A stretch of DNA of 64,000 nt from Lysobacter silvisoli (GCF_003382365.1 NZ_QTSU01000001.1:2480001-2544000); one strand, 5' to 3'. Numbered from the stretch's first letter, positions 30,434 through 40,631 are shown. Program-made: numbers and translations. The notes: generated by a model not told the origin, from the letters alone.

Positions 30434-30964
30434 TTACACACGGCTCGTGGGCTGCAGGATTTCGACCCAATAGCCGTCCGGGTCCTTGATGAAGGCGATG
30501 TCCTTCATGCGCCCATCGGTGAGGCGCTTCTGGAACGGCACGCCGAGTTCCTCGAAGCGCGCGCAGGCCGCCTCCACGTCCGGCACCGACACGCAGATGT
30601 GGCCGAAGCCGCGCGGTTCGCTGTTGCCGTGGTGGTAGGCGAAGTCCGCGTCGTCTTCGGTGCCGTGGTTATGGGTGAGTTCGAGCACGCCGCGCTGGCT
30701 CAGCAGCCATTGGCCGCGGGCAGGCTCCTGCGCCGGAATCTGCGCCGGGTCGCCGACCAGCACCAGGAAATACAGGCTGAACTTGGCCTCGTCGAAATCG
30801 CGCTTGCGCACCAGGGTGAAGCCGAGCACGCGGGTGTAGAAATCCAGCGATGCGCGCGGGTCCTTGACCCGCAGCATGGTGTGGTTGAACACGAAATCGC
30901 GGGTGGCGGCATCGGGACGGGCGGTCACGCCGGGCACGGCGTCGAGTTCGTTCTGCAGGGACAT
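30434..30964 (-). CDS. gloA: Lactoylglutathione lyase (glyoxalase I)
   Basis: A 176-residue VOC-fold enzyme converting the methylglyoxal-glutathione hemithioacetal to S-lactoylglutathione. Metal ligands are visible: His in [11 protein letters not shown] (about 28), Glu in VLELTHNHG (about 95), His in [11 protein letters not shown] (about 122) and Glu in YWVEILQP (about 168). [15 protein letters not shown] and [14 protein letters not shown] are typical. Length is like plant/Xanthomonad GloA, longer than E. coli (135). Cytosolic, monocistronic. Confidence 0.93.
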   Translation of the reverse strand: MSLQNELDAVPGVTARPDAATRDFVFNHTMLRVKDPRASLDFYTRVLGFTLVRKRDFDEAKFSLYFLVLVGDPAQIPAQEPARGQWLLSQRGVLELTHNHGTEDDADFAYHHGNSEPRGFGHICVSVPDVEAACARFEELGVPFQKRLTDGRMKDIAFIKDPDGYWVEILQPTSRV

Positions 30965-31019
30965 GGCGCGGATCGCTGTCGTGGGGGTAGGCGGAAGCTG
31001 GGGCCGCGGCGCCGCGCTC

Positions 31020-32618
31020 TCAAGCCGGCGGCGGCGCCGGCACCGGGTCGCGCTGGAAAGACAGCAGCAGCAGCAAAGCCGCCAGGCCCAGGTAGGCGCC
31101 GATGAACTGCCAGGCGATGGTGCGCTGCAGCCCTTCCAGCGCCCAGGGCAGGTAGACCCCGCCCTGCGGATGCACCGAATGGATGATGCCGAACAGGCTC
31201 AGCGCGGCGCCGGCGAGCAGGAAGGCGGCGGCGCGGCGCAAGCGGCCGTCGACCATGGCCGCCACCGCCGAGGTCCAGATCATCGAGGTCATGATGAAGC
31301 CGTTGCCCAGGGTCACGATCACCGCCAGTTCGGGCAGGCCGTGGCCGTCCAGCGCGCTCATCAGCTGGGCATGGTGCTCCGGCGCGATCCAGCCGGGATT
31401 GCCGGTCTTGATCGCCAGCATGTAGGCCACCGAGGGCAGGAAGCCGAACACCATCGCGGTGGCGTGCTTGCTCGGCGTGGCCTGGAAGGCCTGAGTGGTG
31501 ATGTCCAGGGCCACGTAGACGATGATCGGCGCCAGCACCGCCAACGGCAGCCACTGCACCAGCCCCGAGACGATGCCCAGGATGCCGCCCAGGCCGACGA
31601 ACAGGCCGGTGAGCAGGGTGTAGCCGCTGCGCGCGCCCATGTGTTTGTACGCGGGCTGGCCGATGTAGGGCGTGGTCTGGGCGACGCCGCCGCAGACGCC
31701 GGCGACCAGGGTGGAAAAGGCCTCGGCCAGCAGGATGTCGCGGGTGCGGTAGTCGTCGCCGGCCGCGCGCGCGCTTTCGCTGACGTTGATGCCGCCCACC
31801 ACCATCAGCAGGCCGAACGGCAGCAGCAGCGGCAGGTAGGGCACCGTCGCCGGCAGGCCCTCGACGAAGCCCAGGTTCGGCCAGGGCAGCACGATGCTCA
31901 GCGGCACCGCCTGCGGCCAGTGGAAACCCGGCGCGCCCAGACCCAGCGCGCCCAGGCCGTAGTAAAGGACGGTGCCGAACACGAAGGCCACGAATACGCC
32001 CGGCAGCCGCACCGGCAGGCGGCCCTTGGCGATCAGCACATACAGCAGCAGGCCCAGGGTGACGAAGCCCACCAGCGGCGAGCGCAGCGTCTCCACCAGC
32101 GGCAGGAAGCCCATCAGCACCAGGGCCACGCCGGCGATCGAGCCGAGCAGACCGGCGCGCGGGATCAGCCGGGTGACCGCGTCGCCGGCGAAGGACAGCA
32201 CGAACTTGAGCACGCCCATCACCACCAGCGAGGCCATGCCCAGGTGCCAGGTGGCGATGGCCGCCGCCTGTTCGTCCAGGCCCTGCTGCTTGTAGGCGAC
32301 GAAGGCCGGGCCCAGCACCAGCAGGGCCATGCCGATGCTGGTCGGCGCGTCCAGGCCCAGCGGCATCGCGGTCACGTCGTCGCGGCCGCTGCGTGCGGCC
32401 AGGCGCCGCGCCATCGCGGTGTAGATCAGGTTGCCCACCAGCACGCCGAAGGCGGTGCCGGGGAACATGCGCGTGTACACCACCTCGGCGGGGAAGCCGA
32501 AGATGCCGATCAAGGCCGCGGCGATGAAACCCAGGATGGACAGGTTATCCACCACCAGGCCGAAGAAGCCGTTGAGGTCGCCGGCGACGAACCAGCGGCG
32601 CGGAGCAGTAGCGGACAT
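31020..32618 (-). CDS. NCS2-like (xanthine/uracil permease family) membrane transporter
   Basis: A 532-residue inner-membrane protein with 12 or more hydrophobic segments. It opens with [20 protein letters not shown] and has [18 protein letters not shown] (about 80) and [20 protein letters not shown] (about 340), which resemble the AzgA-like branch of the NCS2 purine permeases. The substrate is not established and homologues are usually called only permease. The region 32619-32692 before it is empty. I place the start at 32618; upstream in-frame codons belong to other reading frames. Confidence 0.7.
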   Translation of the reverse strand: MSATAPRRWFVAGDLNGFFGLVVDNLSILGFIAAALIGIFGFPAEVVYTRMFPGTAFGVLVGNLIYTAMARRLAARSGRDDVTAMPLGLDAPTSIGMALLVLGPAFVAYKQQGLDEQAAAIATWHLGMASLVVMGVLKFVLSFAGDAVTRLIPRAGLLGSIAGVALVLMGFLPLVETLRSPLVGFVTLGLLLYVLIAKGRLPVRLPGVFVAFVFGTVLYYGLGALGLGAPGFHWPQAVPLSIVLPWPNLGFVEGLPATVPYLPLLLPFGLLMVVGGINVSESARAAGDDYRTRDILLAEAFSTLVAGVCGGVAQTTPYIGQPAYKHMGARSGYTLLTGLFVGLGGILGIVSGLVQWLPLAVLAPIIVYVALDITTQAFQATPSKHATAMVFGFLPSVAYMLAIKTGNPGWIAPEHHAQLMSALDGHGLPELAVIVTLGNGFIMTSMIWTSAVAAMVDGRLRRAAAFLLAGAALSLFGIIHSVHPQGGVYLPWALEGLQRTIAWQFIGAYLGLAALLLLLSFQRDPVPAPPPA

Positions 32619-32692
32619 CGGCGGTTCCCGGGCGTAGCGTGGACGATGCGGTGATTGTGCGGGCTGGCGCGCCCGCGCGAACAGCACCCGGC

Positions 32693-33136
32693 TTAGAACG
32701 AAACGTCCGCCCGCTGCCGCGACCACAGCACCGACTGGTGGCCGGTGGCGCGCTTCCAGGCCGCGCGGATGGCCTCGATGTCGGCGCTGCGCGCGGCGCT
32801 GTCCTCGTGCAGCACCACCAGCACCTTGGCGCGCTGGCGCTCGGGCGCGGCGGCGCCGCGGAACAGCCATTGGCCGTAGCCGTCGAACACGGTCAGGCCG
32901 TCGGGAAAACGCGGGGTGACCTCGCGGTCCAGGAACGCGCGCCATTGCGCCTCGTCGACCTGGGTCTGCGGCTGGCCTTCGCTGCCGACGCTGAAGTACA
33001 GCTCGCTGCGGATCCAGGCCTGGGCCGCGGCCGGGCGCGCGGCGTCGCCGCGCAGGGCCGGATCGGTCGCGCCCGGCGGCAGCCAGGCGCAGGCGGCCAG
33101 GGCCAGGCACAGCGGCAGCAGCAAGGCGGGGCGCAT
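32693..33136 (-). CDS. DUF3574 lipoprotein
   Basis: A 147-residue lipoprotein. The signal sequence MRPALLLPLCLALAAC has a clear lipobox with Cys16. The remaining part (SELYFSVGSEGQPQTQVDE, RFPDGLTVFDGYGQWLFRG, KVLVVLHED) matches what I recall of DUF3574. No function is known. It is separated by 62 bases from the DCC gene upstream. Confidence 0.75.
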   Translation of the reverse strand: MRPALLLPLCLALAACAWLPPGATDPALRGDAARPAAAQAWIRSELYFSVGSEGQPQTQVDEAQWRAFLDREVTPRFPDGLTVFDGYGQWLFRGAAAPERQRAKVLVVLHEDSAARSADIEAIRAAWKRATGHQSVLWSRQRADVSF

Positions 33137-33198
33137 GGCAGCGGCTCCAGTGGCGATGCCGGCATGGTTGCCGCCCCGTCGCCGTGGCGCAAGCCGCA

Positions 33199-33615
33199 TC
33201 AATCGAGAAACCGCGCGACGTGCTCGGGCGCGGGCAGCAGGCACTGCTGGTGCCGGCCGAACCAGCGGTAGCGGTTGCGCGCGACCCAGCGGTACAACGG
33301 ATCGCGCAACGCGCGCGGCAGCCAGGCCAGCGCGCGTGCCAGGCGCCAGACGCCGCCCAGGCCGGACAGCACGCGCGCGATCGCCTCGGTGTCGGTCCAG
33401 GCGCGGTCGCCGTCGACCAACAGGAACGACACCGGATCGTCCGGGTCCAGCCCATGCGCGGCCAGCAGCGAGCGACCGTGCGCGCCCTGCATGGCGGCGT
33501 AACGGTAGCGCCCGGTGCGGTCGCGGCGCAGCAGGAAACGCACCCAGCCGTTGCACAGCACGCAGATCCCGTCGAACACGATCACCGGGCCGGCGGCGGA
33601 CACATCAGTCGACAT
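33199..33615 (-). CDS. DCC family (DUF393) thiol-disulfide oxidoreductase-like protein
   Basis: A 138-residue protein with the defining motif near the N-terminus, VIVFDGICVLCNGWVRFLL (Asp-x-x-Cys-x-x-Cys), and the partner region RYRYAAMQGAHGRSLL. The family has a thioredoxin-like fold, with no confirmed substrate. The ATG at 33615 overlaps the DUF4166 stop by 11 bases. Confidence 0.85.
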   Translation of the reverse strand: MSTDVSAAGPVIVFDGICVLCNGWVRFLLRRDRTGRYRYAAMQGAHGRSLLAAHGLDPDDPVSFLLVDGDRAWTDTEAIARVLSGLGGVWRLARALAWLPRALRDPLYRWVARNRYRWFGRHQQCLLPAPEHVARFLD

Positions 33616-34153
33616 CGAGCCAACCCCGGTAATGCACCAGCAGGCCGGCCAGCGGCAGCGCCGCGCGCACGTCGTAGCGGTAGCGACTTTCGCTTTCCGA
33701 TTCGACGGCGCTCACTCCGTCGAACCAACTCAGCGGCAGAGGGATGCCCAGGGCATGCACCTTCCGCACCCGCCACCGCACCGCGCCGTGCTCCACCTCG
33801 AGCGCGAAGGCGAACCGCAGCAGGCCCAGACGCTCGCACAGCCAGCCGTCCTGTGCCCACAGCCGCGAGGGCATGGCGTGGCCGCCGAAGCGGCGCACCC
33901 AACGCTCGCCGCGCGCGTCGGCTTCGATCTCGACCTCGATCGCGCCGGCGGTGTCCGGCGGCAGCCGCGCGGCCCAGCAGCACAGGCGTGCGAGCCCGCT
34001 ACGGCCGCGCACGGCGACGACTTCACCGCGGTAGCGCTGCAGCCCCGTGCGTTCGTGCAGCGTGCGCACGCGCGGCGACAGCTGGCGCATGCGCTCGCCC
34101 AACAGGCTCGGGTACAGGCCCTCGCCCGCGGTTTCCGCCTGCGCTGGCGCCAC
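33605..34153 (-). CDS. DUF4166 domain protein
   Basis: A 182-residue protein. LYPSLLGERMRQLSPRVRTL near the start and RWVRRFGGHAMPSRLW and RKVHALGIPLPLSWFDGVSA in the body fit DUF4166, a domain that often occurs with DCC/DUF393 proteins or at the end of SDR-like proteins. The function is unknown. The start is uncertain: GTG at 34153 (used here) or TTG at 34162, which would overlap the previous stop as TTGA; neither has a clear ribosome binding site. Confidence 0.7.
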   Translation of the reverse strand: MAPAQAETAGEGLYPSLLGERMRQLSPRVRTLHERTGLQRYRGEVVAVRGRSGLARLCCWAARLPPDTAGAIEVEIEADARGERWVRRFGGHAMPSRLWAQDGWLCERLGLLRFAFALEVEHGAVRWRVRKVHALGIPLPLSWFDGVSAVESESESRYRYDVRAALPLAGLLVHYRGWLDVD

Positions 34154-34158
34154 TGCGT

Positions 34159-34962
34159 TCAATCGCGCTTGCGCGCCGGTAGCGCGTACTGGCGGCCGTC
34201 GTAGGCCAGGCGCTGGCGGTCGCTTTCTTCCGAGTCCACCACTTCGTCGCATTGCCCGCCGCGCCAGACATTGCGCGTGACCTTGCTGACGCTGCGCAGG
34301 ATCAGGCCGGCGTAGCCGTGGTCGCGCTTGGCGTCCACGGCCAGGGTGCTGCGGTCGCTGTGGAATTCGCCGGCGCACTGGGTGTCCCATTCGCCGCCGT
34401 CGGAAGCCACCTCCAGGTCGCGCAGCACCGGCCGGACCCGGTCGCCTTCGACTACGTACAGGCTCAGGCGCGTGGCGCTGTAAGGATTGGGCCGCGAGGA
34501 GTTGGCCACCGACACGCGCACGCCGAAGGCGGTGGTGCGCTCGTCCAGGCGGTAGCGCGCGGTGTCCAGGGCCACGCCTTGGACGGCGATGGCGTCGGAG
34601 AACAGCGCATCGTCCTCGCGGTAGCGCGCCAGGATGCGCGGGCGCGCGCTGTCGGCCACCAGCAGCTCCAGGTCGGCGCTGCCCTCGTCCGAATAGGCGG
34701 TCTGGTGCTGCAGGCGCACCGCCAGCAAGGTTTTGTCCGGCGCGGCCGGCCAGACCTTGCATGCCACTTCACCGAGCACGATCCAGCGCGGCTGCGCGCC
34801 CGGCAGGCGCAACAGCTCGCCGTTGTCGCCGGTTTCGCCGACCGCGTCGGGATAGGCCGCCTGCAGCAGGTCGTAAACGCGAGTTTCGCAGTCCTCCGCC
34901 GCGGCGGCCGCAGCCGGCAACGCGAACAGGCACAGCGACAGGGCGAGCGGGCGCAGGCGCAT
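34159..34962 (-). CDS. Exported protein of unknown function
   Basis: A 267-residue protein with signal peptide MRLRPLALSLCLFALPAAAA and cleavage near AAAAEDC. The body has four cysteines and an even hydrophilic character, without motifs I recognise. It overlaps pgeF's stop by one base (TGATG) and is thus translated with it. Probably periplasmic. Confidence 0.7.
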   Translation of the reverse strand: MRLRPLALSLCLFALPAAAAAAEDCETRVYDLLQAAYPDAVGETGDNGELLRLPGAQPRWIVLGEVACKVWPAAPDKTLLAVRLQHQTAYSDEGSADLELLVADSARPRILARYREDDALFSDAIAVQGVALDTARYRLDERTTAFGVRVSVANSSRPNPYSATRLSLYVVEGDRVRPVLRDLEVASDGGEWDTQCAGEFHSDRSTLAVDAKRDHGYAGLILRSVSKVTRNVWRGGQCDEVVDSEESDRQRLAYDGRQYALPARKRD

Positions 34963-35717
34963 CAAGGGTCCATCCAGATCAGGCTGGCCATGCGCCCGGT
35001 GCGCTGGTCGCGGCGGTGGGAGTAAAAGCGTTGCGGGTCGGCGATGGTGCACAGGCCGCCGCCGTGGATGCGCTGCGGCGTCAGGCCGGCCGCGGTCAGA
35101 CGCCGGCGCGCCAGCGCGTACAGGTCCACGCGCCAGTGCTGCGGGCGGGTCGCGGCGAAGGCGTGCTCGGCGCCGCGGTCGGCGGTCACGAAGGCGTCGA
35201 ATACTTCGGCGCCCACCTCGTAATGCTGCGGACCGGCGGCCGGACCCAGCCAGGCCAGCAGGCGCGCCGGCGGCGTGCGCATGGCCGCGACCGTGGCCTC
35301 CAGGGCGCCGGCGGCCAGCCCGCGCCAACCGGCATGGGCGGCGCCGATCTCGCTGCCGTCCTCGGCCGCGAACAGCACCGGCAGGCAATCGGCGGTGAGG
35401 ATGGCCAGCACCGCGCCGGGCAGTGCGGTAACCGCGGCGTCGGCCTCGGGCTCCTCGCCTTCGGGCGCCAAGGTCTCGACGCGGTGCACGCCCACGCCGT
35501 GCACCTGACGCAGCCAGTGCGCCGGCGCCGGCAGGCCGGCGGCGGCGATCAACGCGGCGCGGTTATGGGCCACTGCCGCTTCGGCATCGCCGGCGCGCGC
35601 GCCCAGGTTGAAGCGGTCGAACGGCGGCGCCGAAACGCCCGGCCCGCTGCGCAAGGTGGTCAGCCCATGCACGCCAGGCGGCGCGGGCCAGTCGGCGTGC
35701 AGCCAGTCGCCGGCCAT
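34962..35717 (-). CDS. pgeF: Purine nucleoside phosphorylase/laccase-domain protein YfiH (PgeF)
   Basis: A 251-residue multicopper-polyphenol-oxidase-fold protein. Zn/Cu ligands are visible: His in HWLRQVHGVGV (about 74), Cys in ILTADCLPVLFA (about 110) and His in GAAHAGWRGLAAG (about 127). PgeF/YfiH is reported to edit misincorporated amino acids in peptidoglycan precursors, and other family members act as adenosine phosphorylases. It follows rluD by three bases; the rluD-pgeF pair is the normal proteobacterial arrangement. Confidence 0.92.
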   Translation of the reverse strand: MAGDWLHADWPAPPGVHGLTTLRSGPGVSAPPFDRFNLGARAGDAEAAVAHNRAALIAAAGLPAPAHWLRQVHGVGVHRVETLAPEGEEPEADAAVTALPGAVLAILTADCLPVLFAAEDGSEIGAAHAGWRGLAAGALEATVAAMRTPPARLLAWLGPAAGPQHYEVGAEVFDAFVTADRGAEHAFAATRPQHWRVDLYALARRRLTAAGLTPQRIHGGGLCTIADPQRFYSHRRDQRTGRMASLIWMDP

Positions 35718-35720
35718 GGC

Positions 35721-36695
35721 TCAGCGCGCCTTGGCGGCGGCCGCGACGCTGTCCTCGCGCAGCACGCGCACGAGTTCGCGCATGTCCGCCGGCACCGGCG
35801 CGCTGCAACGCACCGGCGCGCCGCCGATGGGATGGGCGAATTCCAGCGTTTCGGCATGCAGGGCCTGGCGCCTGAAGCCGCGCAGCGCCTCCACCAGCTC
35901 GTCGCTGGCGCCCTTGGGCAGCTTGAGCGGGCCGCCGTACAGCGGGTCGCCGACGATGGGGTGCTTGAGGTGCTGCATGTGCACGCGGATCTGGTGGGTG
36001 CGCCCGGTTTCCAGGCGGCACTCCAGCAGGGTGTGGGCGCGGAAGCGCTCGCGCAGGCGGTAATGGGTGACCGCGTCGCGGCCGTCCTCGCGCACCGCCA
36101 TGCGGATGCGGTCGCGCGGGTGGCGGTCGATGGCGGCGTTGGCGGTGCCGCCGGAGACCAGCGCGCCCACCACCACGGCCAGGTACTGGCGGTGGACCTC
36201 GCGCGAGGACAACTGCTCGATCAGCGCGGTATGCGCCGGCAGCGTGCGCGCCACCACCATGACCCCGGACGTGTCCTTGTCCAGGCGGTGGACGATGCCC
36301 GCGCGCGGCAGCGCCGCCAGGCCCGGGTCGCGGTGCAGCAGGGCGTTGACCAGGGTGCCGGCCGGGTTGCCGGCGCCGGGGTGCACGACCAGGCCGGCGG
36401 GCTTGTCGATCACCAACACGTGCTCGTCCTCGTACAGCACGTCCAGGGCGATGTCTTCGGGCGCCGAGTGCGTCTGCGCCTCCAGCGTCACCTGCAAGGA
36501 CACGGTCTCGCCGCCGCGCACCGGGTCGCGCGGGCGGACCTCGCGGCCGTCCAGGCGGGCGTCGCCGGACTTGATCCAGGCGGCCAGGCGCGAGCGCGAA
36601 TAGTCCGGGAACAACTCGGCCAGGACCGCGTCGAAACGGCGCCCGGCGGCGCTGTCGGGGACCGTGGCCAGGAGGGGGTTTGCGGACTCGTTCAT
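35721..36695 (-). CDS. rluD: 23S rRNA pseudouridine synthase RluD
   Basis: A 324-residue enzyme with an S4 RNA-binding domain near the N-terminus ([19 protein letters not shown]) and the catalytic motif [19 protein letters not shown] (Asp nucleophile, about 133). [20 protein letters not shown] and ARTHQIR-type [20 protein letters not shown] are typical of RluA-family enzymes. It modifies helix 69 positions of 23S rRNA. The ATG at 36695 is favoured over 36719. It is divergent from bamD, the same neighbourhood as in E. coli and Xanthomonads. Confidence 0.94.
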   Translation of the reverse strand: MNESANPLLATVPDSAAGRRFDAVLAELFPDYSRSRLAAWIKSGDARLDGREVRPRDPVRGGETVSLQVTLEAQTHSAPEDIALDVLYEDEHVLVIDKPAGLVVHPGAGNPAGTLVNALLHRDPGLAALPRAGIVHRLDKDTSGVMVVARTLPAHTALIEQLSSREVHRQYLAVVVGALVSGGTANAAIDRHPRDRIRMAVREDGRDAVTHYRLRERFRAHTLLECRLETGRTHQIRVHMQHLKHPIVGDPLYGGPLKLPKGASDELVEALRGFRRQALHAETLEFAHPIGGAPVRCSAPVPADMRELVRVLREDSVAAAAKAR

Positions 36696-36733
36696 CGGAT
36701 GGGCAGGATTCAGGGGCAAGGCGTCGGGACTGC

Positions 36734-36739
36734 TATTAT
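36734..36739 (+). promoter_or_regulatory. Candidate -10 of bamD
   Basis: TATTAT 37 bases before the bamD ATG; no convincing -35 hexamer. An AT-rich island in a GC-rich divergent gap. Confidence 0.3.
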
Positions 36740-36775
36740 CGGCGCTTCGTGCCTCCGGCGCCCGCGACCCCTGCC

Positions 36776-37657
36776 ATGACCCTTCGTTCCGCCCGCTCCG
36801 CTCGCCTGCTCTGCCTGCTGCTGCTCGTCGTCGTCGCCGGTACCGGCTGCGGCCGCCTGGGCAAGATGTTCAAGGACAAGGACGCGGACGAGGGCCAGCC
36901 GGTGGAGGCGTTGTACGACAAGGCCCACACCTCGATGACCAACGGCAACTGGGCCGGCGCCGAAGCCACCTTCAAGCGCCTGGTCGCCCAGTACCCCTAC
37001 GGTCCGTACACCGAGCAGGCCCTGGTCGAGACCGCCTACGCCCAGTTCAAGTCGGGCAAGCACGACGACGCGATCAGCAGCATCGACCGCTTCATCCGCA
37101 CCTACCCGACTCACCGCTACGCCTCCTACATGTACTACCTGCGCGGCCTGGTGAACTCCAGCCGCGACACCGTGTTCCTGCAGCGCGTGTGGCGCCTGGA
37201 TGCCAGCCGCCGCGACCTGGCCACGCCCACCCAGGCCTACAACGACTTCGCCATCGTCGCCGAGCGCTACCCCAACAGCCGCTACGCCGCCGACGCGCGC
37301 CAGCGCATGATCCGCCTGCGCGACATGTTCGCCCGCCATGAACTGGACTTGGCCCTGTACTACCTGCGCCGCACCGCCTACGTGGCCGCCGCCGACCGCG
37401 CCAAGTACCTGCTCGAGACCTACCCGCAGAGCAAGTACCAGAACGACGCGGTGGCGACCCTGGCCGTGGCCTACCACGGCCTGGGCAACGAGGCCCTGGC
37501 CAACGACGCCAAGCGCGTGCTGCAGCAGAACGAGCCCGAGCACGCCTTCCTGCGCAACGAGCGCAACTGGCCGGACTACCCGTCCAACTGGCGCAAGCTC
37601 AACCCGTTCGCGGGCGAGAAGTCGGCGCTGGACAACGTGGATCGCGACCAGGACTGA
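36776..37657 (+). CDS. bamD: Outer-membrane assembly lipoprotein BamD
   Basis: A 293-residue lipoprotein of the Bam complex that inserts beta-barrel proteins. Signal sequence with lipobox VAGTGC (Cys about 25). The body has five TPR-like helical pairs: [34 protein letters not shown]-type repeats and [20 protein letters not shown]. Length is slightly above E. coli (245). A strong terminator follows. Confidence 0.95.
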   Translation: MTLRSARSARLLCLLLLVVVAGTGCGRLGKMFKDKDADEGQPVEALYDKAHTSMTNGNWAGAEATFKRLVAQYPYGPYTEQALVETAYAQFKSGKHDDAISSIDRFIRTYPTHRYASYMYYLRGLVNSSRDTVFLQRVWRLDASRRDLATPTQAYNDFAIVAERYPNSRYAADARQRMIRLRDMFARHELDLALYYLRRTAYVAAADRAKYLLETYPQSKYQNDAVATLAVAYHGLGNEALANDAKRVLQQNEPEHAFLRNERNWPDYPSNWRKLNPFAGEKSALDNVDRDQD

Positions 37658-37678
37658 GTCGCGCTGCCGCCGTTATGG

Positions 37679-37709
37679 AAAACGCCGCCTTCGGGCGGCG
37701 TTTTTGTTT
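37679..37709 (+). terminator. Rho-independent terminator of bamD
   Basis: AACGCCGCC-TTC-GGGCGGCGTT stem followed by TTTGTTT, 22 bases after the stop. Confidence 0.9.
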
Positions 37710-37810
37710 GGGGTGTGGCCTCAACCGTAGCAAGAGCAAATCCTCCCCAGCCCTCCTTTTCCCAAGGAGGGAGCAAGGCGCAAAGCAGAGAGCGACGAGC
37801 CGCTCTGGTC

Positions 37811-37845
37811 TCCCCCTTTGAAAAAGGGGATTAAGGGGGATTTGC
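37811..37845. repeat. CCCCCTTTTTCAAAGGGGG module (inverted)
   Basis: TCCCCCTTTGAAAAAGGGGAT and TAAGGGGGATTTGCTTTT form the same module as at 26409 and 30377, in the opposite orientation. A looser relative lies at 37736-37770. Otherwise the gap 37710-37879 holds nothing. Confidence 0.65.
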
Positions 37846-37879
37846 TTTTACCCGGCCAGCACAAGCGCCGGCCGCGCCG

Positions 37880-40060
37880 CTACATCCGCGACACGCCCAG
37901 CACCACCGCTAAACGCCGCACCTTGCGCATCACGTCGGCCAGGTGGCGGCGGTCGCCGACTTCGATGGAGAAGCGCATCACCGCCACGTTGGCGTCGCGC
38001 TCCAGGTATTCGACCCGGTCGATGTTGGACTCGGCCTCGGCGATGGCCGCGGCCACCTGCGCCAGCGCGCCGGGGCGGTTGTCGACCTCGATGCGCAGGG
38101 CGGCGCTGAAGTCGCCGCTGACCTGGCGGTCCCAGCCGATCGGCACCCAGCGGTCGGGCGACTTGCGGTAGTCGGCGACGTTGGGACAGTCCAGGCGGTG
38201 CACCACGATGCCCTTGCCGGCGGTGTGGTAGCCCATGATCTCGTCGCCGGGCAGCGGCAGGCAGCAGTTGGCGAAGCTGATCACGCCGCGCTCGGCGCCG
38301 GTGATCAGGATCTTGTCTTCGGTGGGACGCGGGCGGTCGATGGCGCGGCCGCGCGGCTTGCCCGGGGTCTCGCGCGCCAGCGCCAGCGCCACCTGGTTGG
38401 GCATGCGGTTGCCCAGGGCGATGTCCGCCAGCAGCGCTTCCAGGCGCGGGTAGCGGTTCTCGCCCAGGTAGCCTTCCAGGCGCAGCGCCGGGACCCGGTC
38501 CAGCGAGGTTTCCAGCGCTTCCAGCGCGCGATCCAGCATGCGGTGGCCCAGCTGCACCGCGTCCTCGTGCTCGAGCTGCTTGAGCTGCTGGCGGATCGAG
38601 GTGCGGGCCTTGCCCGAGACCACGAACTCCAGCCACTGCGGCTTGGGCGTGGACGACTTGGCGGTGATGATCTCCACCCGCTGGCCGCTGGCCAGCTTGG
38701 TGCGCAGCGGCACCAGCTTGCCGTCCACGCGCGCGGCCACGGCGCGGTTGCCCACGTCGGTGTGCACGGCGTAGGCGAAATCCAGCGCGGTGGCGTTGCG
38801 CGGCAACGACAGGATGTCGCCCTTGGGCGTGAACAGGTAGACCTCGTCCGGGAACAGGTCGACCTTGACGTTCTCCAGGAACTCCAGCGACGAGCCGGTC
38901 GAGCGCTGCGACTCCACCAGGCTGGCGATCCAGCTGTGGGCGCGGCTCTGCGCGCTGTTGGGACCTTCGCCACCGTGCTTGTACGACCAGTGCGCGGCGA
39001 TGCCGCGCTCGGCGATCAGGTCCATCTCCTCGGTGCGGATCTGCACTTCCACCGGCGAGCCGTAGGGGCCGAACAGCACGGTGTGCAGCGACTGGTAGCC
39101 GTTGGCCTTGGGAATGGCGATGAAGTCGCGGAAGCGCGCGTCCAGCGGCTTGTAGGCCGCGTGCACCACGCCCAGGGCGTGGTAGCAGTCGGGCACGCTG
39201 CGCACCACCACGCGGAAGCCGAACACGTCCATCACCTGGTTGAAGCTCTTATGCTCGTTGCGCATCTTGGTGTAGATGCTCCACGGCGACTTCACCCGGC
39301 TGATCAGGCGGTGCGGCAGTTTTTCCTTGGTCAGGCGCTGGGCCAGGTGGGCCTCGATCTGCACCAGCGATTCGCGCCGCACCACCGGCTGGGTGCGGAT
39401 GCGCTTTTCGATCACCGCATGGCGCCAGGGGTGCAGCGCCTGGAAGCCCAGGTCCTGCAGCTCGGCCTTGATCAGGTTCATGCCCAGGCGCTGGGCGATG
39501 GGCGCGTAGATCTCCAGGGTCTCGCGGGCGATGCGCTCGCGCGCTTCCAGGCTCTGCGCGCCCAGGGTGCGCATGTTGTGCAGGCGGTCGGCGAGCTTGA
39601 TCAGGATCACGCGCAGGTCGCGCGCCATCGCCAGCAGCATCTTGCGGAAGCTCTCCGCCGCCGCTTCCTGGCGGTCGCGGAACTGCAGCTTGTCCAGCTT
39701 GGTGACGCCGTCGACCAGTTCGGCCACGGTCTGTCCGAACTCGCTGGCCAGGCCCTCGCGGGTCAGCGGGGTGTCCTCGATGGTGTCGTGCAGGATCGCC
39801 GCGATCAGCGTCTCCACGTCCAGGCCCTGGTCGGCCAGCACCTTGGCCACCGCCACCGGGTGGGTGATGTAAGGCTCGCCCGACTTGCGGGTCTGGCCGG
39901 CGTGCGCGGCCGCGCCGATCGCCCAGGCCCGGCGCAGCAGCTGGCGCTGTTCCTGCGGCAGGTAGGCGGCGGACTGCTCGAACTCGCGCACGTAGTCCGG
40001 CAGGTCGGCGTCGTCGACGCGGACCGGATCGGATTTCAGCGCGGGCTCGGCAGGAGTCAT
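37880..40060 (-). CDS. spoT: Bifunctional (p)ppGpp synthetase/hydrolase SpoT
   Basis: A 726-residue Rel/Spo enzyme. In order: HD hydrolase domain with AAILHDTIEDTPLT (about 80) so hydrolysis is probably active; synthetase domain (about 240-370) with GYQSLHTVLFG and VEVQIRTEEM; TGS domain (about 395-455, VYLFTPKGDILSLPRNATAL); and C-terminal ACT domain (about 650-726). Likely able to make and degrade (p)ppGpp. Located behind rpoZ, as in most gammaproteobacteria (gmk-rpoZ-spoT). The ATG at 40060 fits the family start MTPAEPAL...; an upstream extension would run into the rpoZ terminator. Confidence 0.96.
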   Translation of the reverse strand: MTPAEPALKSDPVRVDDADLPDYVREFEQSAAYLPQEQRQLLRRAWAIGAAAHAGQTRKSGEPYITHPVAVAKVLADQGLDVETLIAAILHDTIEDTPLTREGLASEFGQTVAELVDGVTKLDKLQFRDRQEAAAESFRKMLLAMARDLRVILIKLADRLHNMRTLGAQSLEARERIARETLEIYAPIAQRLGMNLIKAELQDLGFQALHPWRHAVIEKRIRTQPVVRRESLVQIEAHLAQRLTKEKLPHRLISRVKSPWSIYTKMRNEHKSFNQVMDVFGFRVVVRSVPDCYHALGVVHAAYKPLDARFRDFIAIPKANGYQSLHTVLFGPYGSPVEVQIRTEEMDLIAERGIAAHWSYKHGGEGPNSAQSRAHSWIASLVESQRSTGSSLEFLENVKVDLFPDEVYLFTPKGDILSLPRNATALDFAYAVHTDVGNRAVAARVDGKLVPLRTKLASGQRVEIITAKSSTPKPQWLEFVVSGKARTSIRQQLKQLEHEDAVQLGHRMLDRALEALETSLDRVPALRLEGYLGENRYPRLEALLADIALGNRMPNQVALALARETPGKPRGRAIDRPRPTEDKILITGAERGVISFANCCLPLPGDEIMGYHTAGKGIVVHRLDCPNVADYRKSPDRWVPIGWDRQVSGDFSAALRIEVDNRPGALAQVAAAIAEAESNIDRVEYLERDANVAVMRFSIEVGDRRHLADVMRKVRRLAVVLGVSRM

Positions 40061-40262
40061 ATCAGGGCAATCTACGCGGGCGGCGGCGGCGCTGGCAACG
40101 CGCGGGCGGGCGTTGGCGGCGCCGAAAACATGAATATGGTGGCGATTGCCCGAAACGCCACGCGTACGGGGCGCCGGCGCTTGCGCCGCAGGCCGCATCG
40201 CGGCCGACGCCGCTCCCACAGGGGGCCGACCGGGCCTCCATGGGGAATAACGCGGGAACGCA

Positions 40263-40297
40263 TACGAAAACGGCCCCGCCGAGGCGGAGCCGTTGGT
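40263..40297 (-). terminator. Rho-independent terminator of rpoZ
   Basis: On the minus strand ACGGCTCCGCC-TC-GGCGGGGCCGTTTTCG: a near-perfect 11-bp stem and a short U-run, 35 bases after the rpoZ stop. It would separate gmk-rpoZ from spoT, so spoT probably has its own promoter in 40061-40262. Confidence 0.75.
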
Positions 40298-40331
40298 ACT
40301 GCGGACGCGGCCTGCGCGGCCGCGGCCGGGA

Positions 40332-40631
40332 TCAGTCGTCGCCCTTGGACAGGTCGTCGTCGGCGACCACTTCGGCGGCGGCCCACTCCAGCGCCTCGCG
40401 CTCCTTGCGCTCGCGCTCGGCCTTCTCGACCGCGTCGATGTAATCCGGGGTGATCTGACGCGCGGCGATTTCACGCAGCGCCAGCACGGTGGGCTTGTCA
40501 TTGGCTTCGCTGTTGTCCAGCTGCGGCTCGACGCCGTTGGCCAGCTGGCGCGCGCGCTTGGCGGCCATCATGACGAGTTCGAAGCGGTTGTCGACCACTT
40601 CCAGGCAATCTTCAACGGTGATGCGGGCCAT
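40332..40631 (-). CDS. rpoZ: RNA polymerase omega subunit
   Basis: A 99-residue protein. [20 protein letters not shown] and AAKRARQL are diagnostic of omega; it helps fold the beta' subunit and forms a ppGpp site. The acidic C-terminus ([12 protein letters not shown]) is normal in Xanthomonads. It lies 266 bases downstream of gmk, with an inverted repeat in between. Confidence 0.97.
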   Translation of the reverse strand: MARITVEDCLEVVDNRFELVMMAAKRARQLANGVEPQLDNSEANDKPTVLALREIAARQITPDYIDAVEKAERERKEREALEWAAAEVVADDDLSKGDD

